In this document: piece by piece, positions 1 through 9,477 of the stretch
How the letters are laid out: the number at the start of each line of letters is the position of its first letter
How positions within the stretch are numbered: the stretch's first letter is position 1
Assembly: GCA_002708825.1 (NCBI GenBank)
Contig: PAPF01000024.1
Location: forward strand, 1-64,000
Length of the DNA stretch: 64,000 nucleotides
Direction: 5' to 3'
Source of the DNA: Phyllobacteriaceae bacterium
GTDB lineage: Bacteria; Pseudomonadota; Alphaproteobacteria; Rhizobiales; Rhizobiaceae
The notes under the pieces: model-generated
What the model was told of the DNA's origin: nothing
Seen by the model: only the letters and a program-made list of their open reading frames with translations
The model's database searches: none
Program-made: the position numbers and the translations under genes

Positions 1-47
1 TCGGTAAAGGATGTCAGTCGCATTCCGGGTTGCCATCCGCTTGAATA

Positions 48-62
48 GGTATTTACAATACC
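48..62. promoter_or_regulatory. Perfect inverted repeat upstream of truncated haemoglobin
   Basis: GGTATT-TAC-AATACC is a perfect 6-3-6 palindrome lying about 50 bases before the haemoglobin ATG. Its size and AT-rich core resemble sites of Rrf2-type regulators such as NsrR, which control NO-detoxifying globins. The regulator assignment is inference; the palindrome itself is seen. Confidence 0.45.
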
Positions 63-110
63 ACTTATCAGATATAGACGGGGATGCAACCCCGAACACG
101 GGAGCCGGCC

Positions 111-554
111 ATGGCCTCCATCGACACGCCCATCCTGTCCGCCCGCCCGCAGATGACCGCCGATATCATGGCGCGGACCGGGCTGGACGAGGAAATCCTG
201 ACCCGGCTGGTGCATCGTTTCTACGAAAAGGTGCGCGGCGATGCGGTTCTCGGGCCGGTCTTCGCGGCCCGGATTTCCGAATGGGAACCCCACCTGGAGA
301 AAATGGCGGCCTTCTGGTCGTCGGTCGCGCTGATGACCGGACGCTACCAGGGCGCGCCGGTTCCCGCCCACACCGGCCTGCCCGTCCAATGGCAGCATTT
401 CGAGCGCTGGCTGGCGCTGTTTCGTCAGACCGCCCGCGAAACCTGCCCGCCGGAGGGCGCGGCCCATGTCATCGAACGGGCCGAGCGGATCGCGCGCTCG
501 CTGCACAGGGCGGTCGAGGACGCGAAGACCCGGACCATCCTGTCAATGCCGTGA
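111..554 (+). CDS. Group III truncated haemoglobin
   Basis: A 147-residue cytoplasmic haem globin of the trHbIII type, expected to bind O2 or NO and serve in detoxification or redox chemistry. The B-helix 'RFYEKVR' supplies the distal Tyr. 'MAAFWSSVALMTGRYQG' is the E-helix region characteristic of group III, and 'HFERWLALF' carries the proximal His. The ORF could begin at base 84, but the ATG at 111 follows GGAG at good spacing and gives the normal family length. A palindrome sits in the upstream region. It is followed closely by the cyclo-ligase gene in the same direction. The family is clear; the physiological ligand is not known. Confidence 0.9.
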   Translation: MASIDTPILSARPQMTADIMARTGLDEEILTRLVHRFYEKVRGDAVLGPVFAARISEWEPHLEKMAAFWSSVALMTGRYQGAPVPAHTGLPVQWQHFERWLALFRQTARETCPPEGAAHVIERAERIARSLHRAVEDAKTRTILSMP

Positions 555-583
555 AAACCGGAATGCCGACAAGAGGTGGCATC

Positions 584-1285
584 ATGAAGGACAAGTTCGA
601 CAACACACCCGCCGCCCGTGGCTATGCCTCGCCGCCTTGCTACGCCGCGCAAGTCGCACCCGACTACTTCGATCCGCTGGCTGTCGATCCCGAACAGGCC
701 TGCGACGTCGCGCGGTGGAGGAAGGCGGAACGAATGCGCCTTCGAGGCGATCGCATGGCACTGTCGGTGGCCGAGCGGAAAGCCTCCGGAGCGGCGATTG
801 CAGCCCACTTGCGGACATATCTGCGGCAACGGTTCGGCGACATGCGCGGGCAGGTCTTTTCCGCATACTGGCCCATCAGGGGCGAGCCGGACCTGCGCCC
901 CCTGATGGATGAACTGCACAAGGCTGGTGTCGTTATCGCACTGCCCCTGGTCGAGGTGAAACAGGCCCCGCTGGTCTTCCGCCGCTGGACACCCGAAACG
1001 AAGATGGTGAAGGGCGACTGGGGCATCCTTGTTCCGCCGCCGGACGCGCCCGAAGTCATTCCCTCCATTACCCTGGCGCCCGTGGTCGGGTGGTCTGGCG
1101 ACGGCTATCGCCTTGGCTATGGCGGCGGCTATTTCGACCGCACGCTGGCAGTCTTGACGCCCCGCCCCTTCACGATCGCGATAGGGTATGACGCCGCACG
1201 GCTGGCCACGATATTTCCGCAGCCCCACGACATCGCGATGGACCTCGTCATTACCGAGGCGGGTGCGAAATACGAACGGCCTTGA
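584..1285 (+). CDS. 5-formyltetrahydrofolate cyclo-ligase
   Basis: Converts 5-formyl-THF to 5,10-methenyl-THF with ATP in the cytoplasm, recycling an inhibitory folate. The signature 'GYGGGYFDR' near the C-terminus and 'SAYWPIRGEPDLRPLM' in the middle are typical. The start at 584 is preceded by AGAGGTGG; about 45 residues then precede the 'WRKAERMRLR' ATP-binding start of the domain, an extension seen in some proteobacterial homologues. The longer ORF beginning at base 11 is rejected because it runs across the globin gene. It lies 29 bases after the globin and could be cotranscribed. Also called MTHFS, YgfA or FthC. Confidence 0.92.
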   Translation: MKDKFDNTPAARGYASPPCYAAQVAPDYFDPLAVDPEQACDVARWRKAERMRLRGDRMALSVAERKASGAAIAAHLRTYLRQRFGDMRGQVFSAYWPIRGEPDLRPLMDELHKAGVVIALPLVEVKQAPLVFRRWTPETKMVKGDWGILVPPPDAPEVIPSITLAPVVGWSGDGYRLGYGGGYFDRTLAVLTPRPFTIAIGYDAARLATIFPQPHDIAMDLVITEAGAKYERP

Positions 1286-1384
1286 CGGAGGGCTGTCGGC
1301 GCCGGCAAGACTTCGCGCCGCTTTCGTTGTCTCCAATACCGTCTGTCACACTTTCGCGGGCTTCAACGCAAGCGGGCCAGCGTG

Positions 1385-2449
1385 TCAGCGCCCGGCCACC
1401 TCCGGCTCGACCGGCATTGGCCAGTCTGCGGGTTCCGGCGATTCGATGGCCGGACCGGCTGCGACCATGCGGCGGTGGCGAAGCTGTTCCTCCCAGGCCA
1501 GCGCGCTGGTGACGATTTCCTCCAGCGAAGCATGGCGCGGGCGCCAGCCGAGCACGCTGCGGGCGCGGGCGGCATTGGCGATCACGGCATGGAGATCACC
1601 CGGGCGGCGGGCTTCGCGGCGCAGGTCGAACTCACGGCCCGACACCCGCTGCACGCATTCAATGACCTCGCTGACGGTGAAGCCGTCGCCATAGCCGAGA
1701 TTGGCCACCAGGTTTTCACCACCGGCCCGCAGATGCGCAAGGGCCAGCCAGTGCGCCTCGACGAGATCGGCCACATGGATGAAATCGCGGATGCAGGTGC
1801 CGTCACGCGTCGGATAGTCGGTGCCGTAGATGCTCATGAAGGCGCGCTTGCCCACGGCAGTCTCGCAGGCCACCTTCAACAGGTGTGTCGCGCCGGGCGT
1901 GGATTGACCGGTCCGCCCTGCCGGGTCGGCGCCGGAAACGTTGAAATAACGCAGGGCCGCGTAGCGCAAGTCATGTGCCGCTGCTGTATCACGCAGCATC
2001 ATCTCGCTCATCAGCTTGGACCTGCCGTAAGGGCTTGCAGGCTCCAGCGGCGCGTCTTCGGCCAGCGGGGTTCCGTCACCCTGCGCATAGACGGCGGCGG
2101 TGGAGGAAAACACCAGGTTTCCCACCCCGGCATCGATTGCCGCTTCAAGAAGCCCGCGCGTGGCGCAGGTGTTGTTGTCATAGTAGCCGAGCGGATCGGC
2201 CACCGAATCCGGCACCACGACGGAACCGGCAAAATGGAGAATGGCGTCCACCTTCTCCTCGCGCAGGATGCGGCGGACCATCATCGTGTCGGCGATGTCG
2301 CCGACGACAAGGCGTGCCCCCGGGGCAACGGCCCAGGCATGTCCCGTCGACAGGCGGTCGATGACGACGACGCTTTCGCCCGCATCCACCAGGCGCCAGA
2401 CCATGTGAGAGCCGATATATCCGGCGCCGCCCGTCACCAGAACCGCCAT
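1385..2449 (-). CDS. galE: UDP-glucose 4-epimerase
   Basis: Interconverts UDP-glucose and UDP-galactose for polysaccharide and LPS synthesis. The N-terminal Rossmann motif 'VTGGAGYIGSH' binds NAD. 'FSSTAAVY' and 'SPYGRSK' provide the catalytic Ser and Tyr-x3-Lys of the extended SDR family, and 'ALRYFNVSGADP' is the classic GalE substrate-binding segment. The 354-residue length is slightly longer than the usual 330-340, with a polar tail. The ATG is preceded by GGAG. It stands alone between the convergent cyclo-ligase and mscL. Confidence 0.95.
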   Translation of the reverse strand: MAVLVTGGAGYIGSHMVWRLVDAGESVVVIDRLSTGHAWAVAPGARLVVGDIADTMMVRRILREEKVDAILHFAGSVVVPDSVADPLGYYDNNTCATRGLLEAAIDAGVGNLVFSSTAAVYAQGDGTPLAEDAPLEPASPYGRSKLMSEMMLRDTAAAHDLRYAALRYFNVSGADPAGRTGQSTPGATHLLKVACETAVGKRAFMSIYGTDYPTRDGTCIRDFIHVADLVEAHWLALAHLRAGGENLVANLGYGDGFTVSEVIECVQRVSGREFDLRREARRPGDLHAVIANAARARSVLGWRPRHASLEEIVTSALAWEEQLRHRRMVAAGPAIESPEPADWPMPVEPEVAGR

Positions 2450-2649
2450 TGCCGTGCCTCCGTCGCGCAGGGCAGGCCGCGGACCGCCCCATGCGGCCAG
2501 GACCTGTCATCCCGTTGGCGCGCAGGATAGCGGCATGGCGTTGAAATCCGGCGATCAGGCGAACCGGCATTTTAGGCGACAGCGAAAGCAGGCCTTTACC
2601 ATGCGCGGACTGCCGCGGGACCGGTTGTCCGGCGGCAGCCATGCGCGTG

Positions 2650-3078
2650 TCAGGACTTCCTGTCGACGAGCGCGTCGCGGATCTCGGTGAGCAGCACGAT
2701 GTCGGCCGGCGGCGGAGCGTCGGGGGCCGGCGCTTCCGGCTCTTCCATGGAGCGGCGGATATTGTTGACCGTGCGCACCATCATGAAAATGATGAAGGCG
2801 AGGATCAGGAAGTTGATCGCGACGGTGACGAAGTTGCCGTAGGCCAGAACCGCACCCTGTTCGCGCGCGGCCTCCAGCGTGTCGGCGGTGACGCCGGATG
2901 CGAGCGGAATGAAATAGTCGGAAAAATCAAAGCCGCCGAAAATGGCGCCCACGACCGGCATGATGATGTCGTCGGTCAGCGACTTGACGATCAGGCCGAA
3001 CGCGCCGCCGATGATCACACCGACCGCCAGATCCATGACATTGCCCCTGGCAATGAATTCCCTGAACTCTTTCAACAT
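2650..3078 (-). CDS. mscL: Large-conductance mechanosensitive channel
   Basis: An inner-membrane pentameric channel that opens under membrane tension to release solutes in osmotic downshock. It opens with the amphipathic S1 helix '[28 protein letters not shown]', the hallmark of MscL and its first membrane segment. A second membrane helix '[16 protein letters not shown]' and a charged C-terminal helix follow. It is 142 residues, the normal size. The start was chosen over the longer ORF because of the family N-terminus and a GAGAGGG ribosome site. Confidence 0.96.
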   Translation of the reverse strand: MLKEFREFIARGNVMDLAVGVIIGGAFGLIVKSLTDDIIMPVVGAIFGGFDFSDYFIPLASGVTADTLEAAREQGAVLAYGNFVTVAINFLILAFIIFMMVRTVNNIRRSMEEPEAPAPDAPPPADIVLLTEIRDALVDRKS

Positions 3079-3317
3079 ATGCTTTCCCTCTCCGTGTTCG
3101 TTGCCGACCTGGCCGATGAGTTCTTGAACCCTGCAAGTCATACCGGTAGCACGGTCAGAAAAGAACTCCACCCTTTTCTGCCGTTGCATGGCCCGGCTGC
3201 CCCGCCACTTCGAGACCGGCCGGCACAATCGGGTCTCCGGCGACTCGCGCAGGGCGCCGCAATCTTCTATGAATGGACCGTGACGCTTGGGCCTTTGGAG
3301 CGGAGGAGCGGGGCCGG

Positions 3318-6300
3318 ATGAACAGCTGGGTGATCATTTTCACGGCGCTCGCCTACCTGTCACTGCTGTTCGCCATTGCAAGCTGGGGCGACAAGCGGCG
3401 CAAGCGCAGCGCGGGCGAATACCGCCCGATGATCTATTCGCTCAGCCTTGCGGTCTACTGCACCTCGTGGACCTTCTTCGGCTCGGTCGGGCTTGCGTCC
3501 GAGCGCGGGCTGGAATTCCTGACCATCTATATCGGCCCGATCCTGGTCTACCTTTTCGGCCACCGCATGCTGCGCCGCATCCTGAGGGTCTCGAAGGCCG
3601 AACGCATCACCTCGATCGCCGACTTCCTGGCCGCGCGTTACGGCAAGAGCTTTTCCGTGGCAGCCCTGGCCACCGTCATCGCCACGGTCGGGACCGTTCC
3701 CTACATCGCGCTGCAGCTCAAGGCGGTTTCGGGGTCCATCGAACTGATGATCGCGCATGAAAGCGCAGGGGCAAGCATACCGATCCCCGGCGACATGGCG
3801 TTGACGGTCGCGGTCCTGCTGGCCCTGTTCGCGATCCTGTTCGGCACGCGCCACGCCGACGCGACGGAGCACCAGGACGGCATGGTGCTGGCGATCGCGG
3901 TGGAATCGGTCATCAAGCTGGTCGCCTTTCTCGCCATCGGCGTGGCCGTCACCTTCTTCATGTTCGACACGCCGAAGACGCTGCTGGACGCCATGCAGGC
4001 GAACGAGCGCGTACAGGCGGCGCTGACCTACGAGACCAGTCCGACGACCTGGATCGTCATGACCATGCTCAGCGGCATGGCAATCCTTATGCTGCCGCGC
4101 CAGTTCTATATCTCGGTGGTGGAGAACCGGTCCGAGCGCGAACTGGACACCGCGACATGGCTGTTCCCCCTCTACCTGGTCCTCATCAACATCTTCGTGC
4201 TGCCAATCGCATTCGCCGGCATCACCACGATCGGAAACCAGGCAAGCGCCGATCTCTACGTGCTGGCCATTCCGCTGGTGCATGGCAGCGATTTCCTCGC
4301 CCTGGTCTCGCTGATCGGCGGCCTGTCAGCGGCCACGGCGATGGTCATCGTCGCCAGCGTGGCGCTTTCGATCATGATTTCCAACGATCTTGTCATCCCG
4401 GTCCTGCTGAAGCGCGCGCAGATTCCGACGGCGGGCGAAAAGGAAGACTGGTCGCGCATCATCCTGAACGTGCGGCGGGCGGCCATCTGCCTCATCCTCG
4501 TGGCGGCGCTGCTCTACTATCGCGAAATCGCCAACAACATCCGCCTTGCCTCCATCGGCCTGCTGTCCTTCGCGGCACTGGCGCAATTCGCGCCGGCCTT
4601 CTTCGGCGCGCTGCTGTGGCGCGGTGCCAATGCGCGCGGCGCCGTAATGGGGATGAGTGCGGGTATCCTGGTATGGGGCTACACGCTGCTGCTGCCGTCC
4701 TTCATGCCCGACGACGCGCACATCATCACCGACGGATTGTGGGGCTTCACCGCCCTGCGCCCGGAAGCCCTTTTCGGGGTGGAAGCGGAGCCGTTGAACC
4801 ATGGCGTGCTGTGGAGCCTTGCGGCCAACACGCTGTTCTTCATCATGGGATGCCTGTCGCGCGCCGCAACGCCGCGCGAACGCATCCAGGCGGCGATCTT
4901 CGTACCGCGCGACAGTGCCCAGATTTCCGGCCTGCGCCGCTTCCGCACAGCCGTGACGAACAGCGAACTCAAGGACACCATCTCGCGCTACCTTGGCGCG
5001 GAACGCACGGAGCGCTCCTTCCAGACGTTCGAGCGGAACGAGGGACGCAAGTACATGGGATCGCAGATCGCCGATGCCGGCACGATCCGCTTTGCCGAGC
5101 AACTGCTCGCCAGCGCGGTCGGTTCGTCATCCGCGCGGCTGATCCTGTCGCTGCTCTTCCAGCGCGTCGACGCCAATTCGCGCAACGCCTACCGGCTGCT
5201 CGACGACGCCTCGGAAGCGCTGCAGCAGAACCGCGACCTGCTGCAAATCGCGCTGGACCAGATGGAAGACGGCATCACCGTCTATGACCAGGACTTCGGC
5301 CTGTCGTGCTGGAACCGCCAGTTCCGCACGCTGTTCGACCTGCCGGACGAACTGGGCCAGGTCGGCACGTCCATTTCCAAGGTGATCGACTATCTCGTGC
5401 GGCGCGGCGACATCGCCAAGGCCGACGAGGAGACCATCCTTGAACGGCTGACCGTGACCCACGCGACCTGGCAGATGGAACTCCTGAGCACGGGGCGCAT
5501 CATCGAGGTCCGTTCCAACCCGATGCCGAACGGGGGGGTCGTGGCCAGCTATGCCGACATCACCGACCGGGTCAAGGCCGACCTCGCGCTCAAGCGGGCC
5601 AACGAGACGCTTGAGCAGCGGGTGGCGGCGCGCACGGCCGAACTGCTGGAACTCAACGAGGAACTGGCACAGGCCCAGCGCCTCGCGGAGGAGGCCAACC
5701 TGGGCAAGACCCGCTTCCTGGCCGGCGCCGGCCATGACATCCTTCAGCCGCTCAACGCGGCGCGTCTCTACTGTTCGGCGCTCAAGGAATCGATCTCGGA
5801 CCAGGCGACGCGCTCGGCGCTCTCCAACATCGATTCCTCGCTGGATTCGGTGGAAACCATCCTCGGCGCCGTTCTCGACATTTCCCGGCTCGACACGGGC
5901 GCGATGAAGCCGAAGGAAAGCATTTTCCGGCTCGACTCGCTGCTCGAACAGTTGCGCAACGACTTCACGCCGGCGGCGCGCGAAAAGGGGCTGGAACTGG
6001 CGATCGTGCCATCCAGCCTGAATGTCGAGACCGACCGGAACCTGTTCCGGCGCGTTCTCCAGAACCTCGTGTCCAATGCCATCAAGTACACGCGCAGCGG
6101 CAAGGTGCTTGTCGGCGTGCGGCGGCGCGGCCGGCTTTGCGAGATCCAGGTGATCGACACCGGCATCGGCATCCGCGCCGACAAGCTCAACACGGTGTTC
6201 CGCGAGTTCACGCGGCTGGATGAAGGCGCGCGGGAGGCCGAGGGGCTCGGGCTCGGGCTTTCCATCGTCGACAGGATCGCGCGCGTCCTGCGGCTGGAAA

Positions 6301-6809
6301 TCCGCATCTGGTCGAAACCGGGCAAGGGAACGCGCTTCTCGGTCCTGATCCCGGTCTCGCAAGCCGAACAGGATGCGGTGGCCACCCCGGCCGCCACGCC
6401 ACTGGCCGCGCGCGGCTCCCTGGCCGGAACCCGGGTGCTGTGCATCGACAACGACATGCGCATTCTCGACGGCATGCGCATGTTGCTCGAGAACTGGGGC
6501 TGCGAGGTGATCGCCCATGCCGGCGCGGCCGAGTTCGCCGCGGCGTTCGGCGAGAATGGCCTCGTCCCCGACGTCATCGTGGCCGACTTCCACCTGGACG
6601 GAGCGACCGGTTTCGAGGCCATCAGTTCCGTTTACGAGCAACTCGGCCGGCATGTGCCGGCGATCATGCTGACCGCCAACCGGTCAGACGAGGTAAAGGC
6701 CGCGGCGGAAGAACGCCAGATTCCGCTGCTCTACAAGCCGGTCAAGCCGGCGGCGCTGCGCACCGCTCTCAACCGCAGCCGCAAGATGCTGCCAAAGGCG
6801 GCCGAGTGA
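3318..6809 (+). CDS. SSS-domain hybrid sensor histidine kinase (CrbS-like)
   Basis: An inner-membrane sensor of about 1163 residues. Residues 1-500 form a sodium:solute-symporter-like domain of about 13 membrane helices. A PAS fold starts near residue 640 ('[18 protein letters not shown]'), then a coiled coil. The HisKA H-box '[15 protein letters not shown]' has His about 806, the ATPase domain contains '[15 protein letters not shown]', and the C-terminal receiver has Asp about 1090 in 'VIVADFHLD'. This order matches CrbS-type kinases, which with CrbR control acetyl-CoA synthetase and acetate use in gammaproteobacteria. The convergent NarL-type regulator next door fits. The ATG at 3318 is preceded by GGAGCGG. 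The exact signal is unknown. Confidence 0.9.
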   Translation: MNSWVIIFTALAYLSLLFAIASWGDKRRKRSAGEYRPMIYSLSLAVYCTSWTFFGSVGLASERGLEFLTIYIGPILVYLFGHRMLRRILRVSKAERITSIADFLAARYGKSFSVAALATVIATVGTVPYIALQLKAVSGSIELMIAHESAGASIPIPGDMALTVAVLLALFAILFGTRHADATEHQDGMVLAIAVESVIKLVAFLAIGVAVTFFMFDTPKTLLDAMQANERVQAALTYETSPTTWIVMTMLSGMAILMLPRQFYISVVENRSERELDTATWLFPLYLVLINIFVLPIAFAGITTIGNQASADLYVLAIPLVHGSDFLALVSLIGGLSAATAMVIVASVALSIMISNDLVIPVLLKRAQIPTAGEKEDWSRIILNVRRAAICLILVAALLYYREIANNIRLASIGLLSFAALAQFAPAFFGALLWRGANARGAVMGMSAGILVWGYTLLLPSFMPDDAHIITDGLWGFTALRPEALFGVEAEPLNHGVLWSLAANTLFFIMGCLSRAATPRERIQAAIFVPRDSAQISGLRRFRTAVTNSELKDTISRYLGAERTERSFQTFERNEGRKYMGSQIADAGTIRFAEQLLASAVGSSSARLILSLLFQRVDANSRNAYRLLDDASEALQQNRDLLQIALDQMEDGITVYDQDFGLSCWNRQFRTLFDLPDELGQVGTSISKVIDYLVRRGDIAKADEETILERLTVTHATWQMELLSTGRIIEVRSNPMPNGGVVASYADITDRVKADLALKRANETLEQRVAARTAELLELNEELAQAQRLAEEANLGKTRFLAGAGHDILQPLNAARLYCSALKESISDQATRSALSNIDSSLDSVETILGAVLDISRLDTGAMKPKESIFRLDSLLEQLRNDFTPAAREKGLELAIVPSSLNVETDRNLFRRVLQNLVSNAIKYTRSGKVLVGVRRRGRLCEIQVIDTGIGIRADKLNTVFREFTRLDEGAREAEGLGLGLSIVDRIARVLRLEIRIWSKPGKGTRFSVLIPVSQAEQDAVATPAATPLAARGSLAGTRVLCIDNDMRILDGMRMLLENWGCEVIAHAGAAEFAAAFGENGLVPDVIVADFHLDGATGFEAISSVYEQLGRHVPAIMLTANRSDEVKAAAEERQIPLLYKPVKPAALRTALNRSRKMLPKAAE

Positions 6810-6824
6810 GCCGCGGGATGACGT

Positions 6825-7484
6825 TCAGCCTGTCACGGAAAAGGGCTCGGTGCCGATCCTGGACAGGCGGATGACCGCCTGGGTGCGGCTGTCCACGCCG
6901 AGCTTCTGCAGGACAGCGGAGACATGCGCCTTGATCGTGGCTTCCGAAACGTTGAGTTCATAGGCGATCTGCTTGTTGAGCAGGCCTTCGGCAAGCATGG
7001 ACAGCACGCGCGTCTGCTGTGGCGTCAGGGTCTGGATGCGGGCGATCAGGTCGGAAATCTCCGGATCGTGTTCCTCGCCCAGGTCGATATTGGCGGGTGT
7101 CACGATCTCGCCCCGGAGGACGGCGTCGACCGCGTTGCGGATGTCCTCCATGCTGGAGGACTTGGAAATGAAGCCGGATGCGCCGAGTTCCAGCGAACGG
7201 CGGATGGGCTCGGGATCGTCGCTCGCCGAGACCACGATGACCGGCACGGCCGCCTGCAGGCCGCGCATGCCGACAAGGGCGGAAAGGCCGCTGGCGCCGG
7301 GCATGGACAGGTCGAGCAGGATCAGGTCGAGATCGTCATGGGCGGCGGCTATGGCCTTGGCCGTGTCGAAATCCCCTGCCTCGACGATTTCGGTGTCTTC
7401 GGCCGCGCCACCGATGGCCTGCTTGAGTGCGCCACGGAACAGCGGGTGATCGTCCGCCACGAGGAATTTCGTTCCAGCCGTCAC
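6825..7484 (-). CDS. LuxR/NarL-family response regulator (CrbR-like)
   Basis: A cytoplasmic DNA-binding regulator of about 219 residues. The receiver domain has the acidic pair 'VADDHPLF' and phospho-acceptor Asp58 in 'LILLDLSMPG'. The C-terminal LuxR-type helix-turn-helix reads 'LTPQQTRVLSMLAEGLLNKQIAYELNVSEATIKAHVSAV' (residues about 145-195, quoted in parts of the family signature). The GTG at 7484 is preferred over the ORF-track start because GGGAGGG precedes it. It converges on the hybrid kinase with 15 bases between the stops, so the two are a likely pair. Targets are not visible. Confidence 0.9.
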   Translation of the reverse strand: MTAGTKFLVADDHPLFRGALKQAIGGAAEDTEIVEAGDFDTAKAIAAAHDDLDLILLDLSMPGASGLSALVGMRGLQAAVPVIVVSASDDPEPIRRSLELGASGFISKSSSMEDIRNAVDAVLRGEIVTPANIDLGEEHDPEISDLIARIQTLTPQQTRVLSMLAEGLLNKQIAYELNVSEATIKAHVSAVLQKLGVDSRTQAVIRLSRIGTEPFSVTG

Positions 7485-7668
7485 ATCGCCCTCCCAAGCG
7501 CGGCATTCACGCACCTCAAACGCGTGCGCAATGCTTGCGTTTGAATTATCCGATGTTACGAGTTGTTTTCAAGGCGAAGTTTTCGCAATCCGCGCATCCG
7601 GGGCAGATGAGCGGCGAACCAGGGCACCGAGGCGCACGGCAGCCGGACAGACGGCAGGAAAGACCAGA

Positions 7669-9477
7669 TTGCAATCCAGTGAAAGCGATATTCCGGCGCC
7701 CGTTCTGACAGGCATCCTCGCGGCCGGCTATTGCGGCGTGCTGATCGCCGGGATGATCCTGGAACGGCTCGGCGTGCCTGCCGCCATCATCCAGTGGTTC
7801 GTGCTTGCAGGCGCCCTGGTGCCGTTCCTTCTGCTCGGCCTGATGTCAGGCACGATGCAGTCCGGCATCTTTGCCGCCGGCGCACCGCATGGCGGCCTTG
7901 TCCACGGTGCCAGCGGCCTGGCAGGCGCTACCGTGACGGGCGGGATGATGTTCCTTGCCTCCTGGCTTGCGGTCAGCGATCCCGCCTTCGGCCTGATCCT
8001 GGCAGCCGGACTGGTGACCGGCATCGGCTTGTCCGGCGCCATTTCACCCGCAAGCGCCGAAGACAGCCGGGACGGGAGCCTTGCCCGGCAATTGTCGCGG
8101 GCGACCGGCAACCGGCAGGTCCGGCTTGTGGCGGGCGGATTCCTCGCCCTGCTGGCGCTCGGCATCCTGGCCGCCCAGTTCCGCATCCTGCTGCTCCTGC
8201 TCGACGTCCTGTTTCCCGCGATGGCGCCTGCCCATTGGCTGGCCGCGGCGGGGATCGGGCTGGCGGGTGCCTGGACGGGCGGATTCAACAGCGCGTCGCG
8301 CAGCCTGCCCTTTTCATTCGCGATCGTTCTCGTGGGATTGGCCGCGCCTCTGGCCGTCCTGACCCATGCGGCGGGAGACCTGACCTGGGCGGAATTCTTC
8401 GCAGGCGTGCCGGAAACAGGGCTCCTGCAGGCAGACCTCTCTGCCCTGCCGCTGGCCGTTTCCACCTGGGAGTGGGGTATCGAGCCGGCATCCGGCTGGC
8501 CGGCCGGCCTGGCGCTGTTCGCCACCATGATGCTGACCGGGATGGTCCTTGCGCTTCTGCTGCCCCCAGCGAACGGCCGGAAGCAGGATGGCCGCCGCAG
8601 GTCCGTGCCGCTTCTGGCGGCCGGCCTCGTCCTCCTTGCCATCACGGCACTGGTTCTCAATGCCCGCATCGCCGGCATGATCGCAGGCGGGTCGCTGACC
8701 GACATTCCGGCCGGACAGATCGGCGCGGAAGCCGGCTGGCTGTTTCGCGACGGGATGGGCGCCCTGTCCGGCCTCGTGGACATCTGCGGCCTTCCGGCGA
8801 CAAGCCCTGGCAGCGTCCGGGCCGCATGCGGCGCAGCGGATCATGTGCTGACGACAGCCGACATCCGGCTCAACCCGGTCACCGCCTTCCTGCTTCCGGC
8901 AGCCGCATTCGGCATGCCTGCGGCGATGTGGCCTGCGATCCTGCTGGCCGTGCTGCTGGCCGCGGCGGGAACGGCGGCTGCGATGATTGCGGCCATCGGC
9001 CGGTTGATGGCGGAAGGCGGAGCCATTCACCCGGCCGGGCGTTCGCCGCGTCCGGCATCGCGCCGGCTGGCGATGGCGCGCGCCGGGATGCTGGCAGCCG
9101 GGGCCGGCGTCGCCTGGTTGAGCGCCAACCCGGCCATGCGGCCGTTCGATCATGCGATCTGGCCCGGCAGCCTGACCATTTCGGCGTTGGCGGTTCCGTT
9201 CCTGGCAATGCGCTGGCGGAAAAACCTGCGCGCCGCGCCGGTGATGGCGGCGATGTTTGCAGGAGCCGCGGTCCCCGCGCTGGTGCTGGCGGCGCGCGGG
9301 TTCATGGCATTTCCGCAGGCCGTGCTGAGCGACACCACGAGCATCGAATGGCTTGCCGCCATGACCCTCCCGGATGCGGTCCTGCTGGGCACGGGCGCAA
9401 ACCTTTGCGTGCTTTTGGCCGGCTCGCTCATGGCCCGCGACGGGACAAGACGACAGACGGAGGAGATTGCGCAATGA
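7669..9477 (+). CDS. Polytopic membrane protein, divergent SSS/VC_2705-like symporter homologue
   Basis: About 602 residues with some 13 hydrophobic segments. The C-terminal part 'ISALAVPFLAMRWRKNLRAA' followed by 'PVMAAMFAGAAVPALVLAAR' resembles the 'FPALVLGIWWKR...GALAGM' region of sodium:solute symporters, and an early segment loosely resembles their first helices. The conserved symporter signature residues are not evident, so transport activity is doubtful. Location next to a CrbSR-like pair fits, since such pairs often neighbour acetate-type symporters. The start is uncertain: TTG 7669 has GGAAAG upstream, while the track ATG at 7531 has no ribosome site. The stop overlaps the next ATG (ATGA). 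The coding call is firm; the family is tentative. Confidence 0.75.
   Translation: MQSSESDIPAPVLTGILAAGYCGVLIAGMILERLGVPAAIIQWFVLAGALVPFLLLGLMSGTMQSGIFAAGAPHGGLVHGASGLAGATVTGGMMFLASWLAVSDPAFGLILAAGLVTGIGLSGAISPASAEDSRDGSLARQLSRATGNRQVRLVAGGFLALLALGILAAQFRILLLLLDVLFPAMAPAHWLAAAGIGLAGAWTGGFNSASRSLPFSFAIVLVGLAAPLAVLTHAAGDLTWAEFFAGVPETGLLQADLSALPLAVSTWEWGIEPASGWPAGLALFATMMLTGMVLALLLPPANGRKQDGRRRSVPLLAAGLVLLAITALVLNARIAGMIAGGSLTDIPAGQIGAEAGWLFRDGMGALSGLVDICGLPATSPGSVRAACGAADHVLTTADIRLNPVTAFLLPAAAFGMPAAMWPAILLAVLLAAAGTAAAMIAAIGRLMAEGGAIHPAGRSPRPASRRLAMARAGMLAAGAGVAWLSANPAMRPFDHAIWPGSLTISALAVPFLAMRWRKNLRAAPVMAAMFAGAAVPALVLAARGFMAFPQAVLSDTTSIEWLAAMTLPDAVLLGTGANLCVLLAGSLMARDGTRRQTEEIAQ

Noticed and set aside
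5127-6653. 508-residue minus-strand ORF
   Set aside because: Antisense to the hybrid kinase; the kinase motifs on the plus strand are unambiguous.
7531-7668. N-terminal extension of the symporter-like protein
   Set aside because: Arg-rich, no ribosome site at ATG 7531 and lies within a divergent promoter region; kept only as an alternative.
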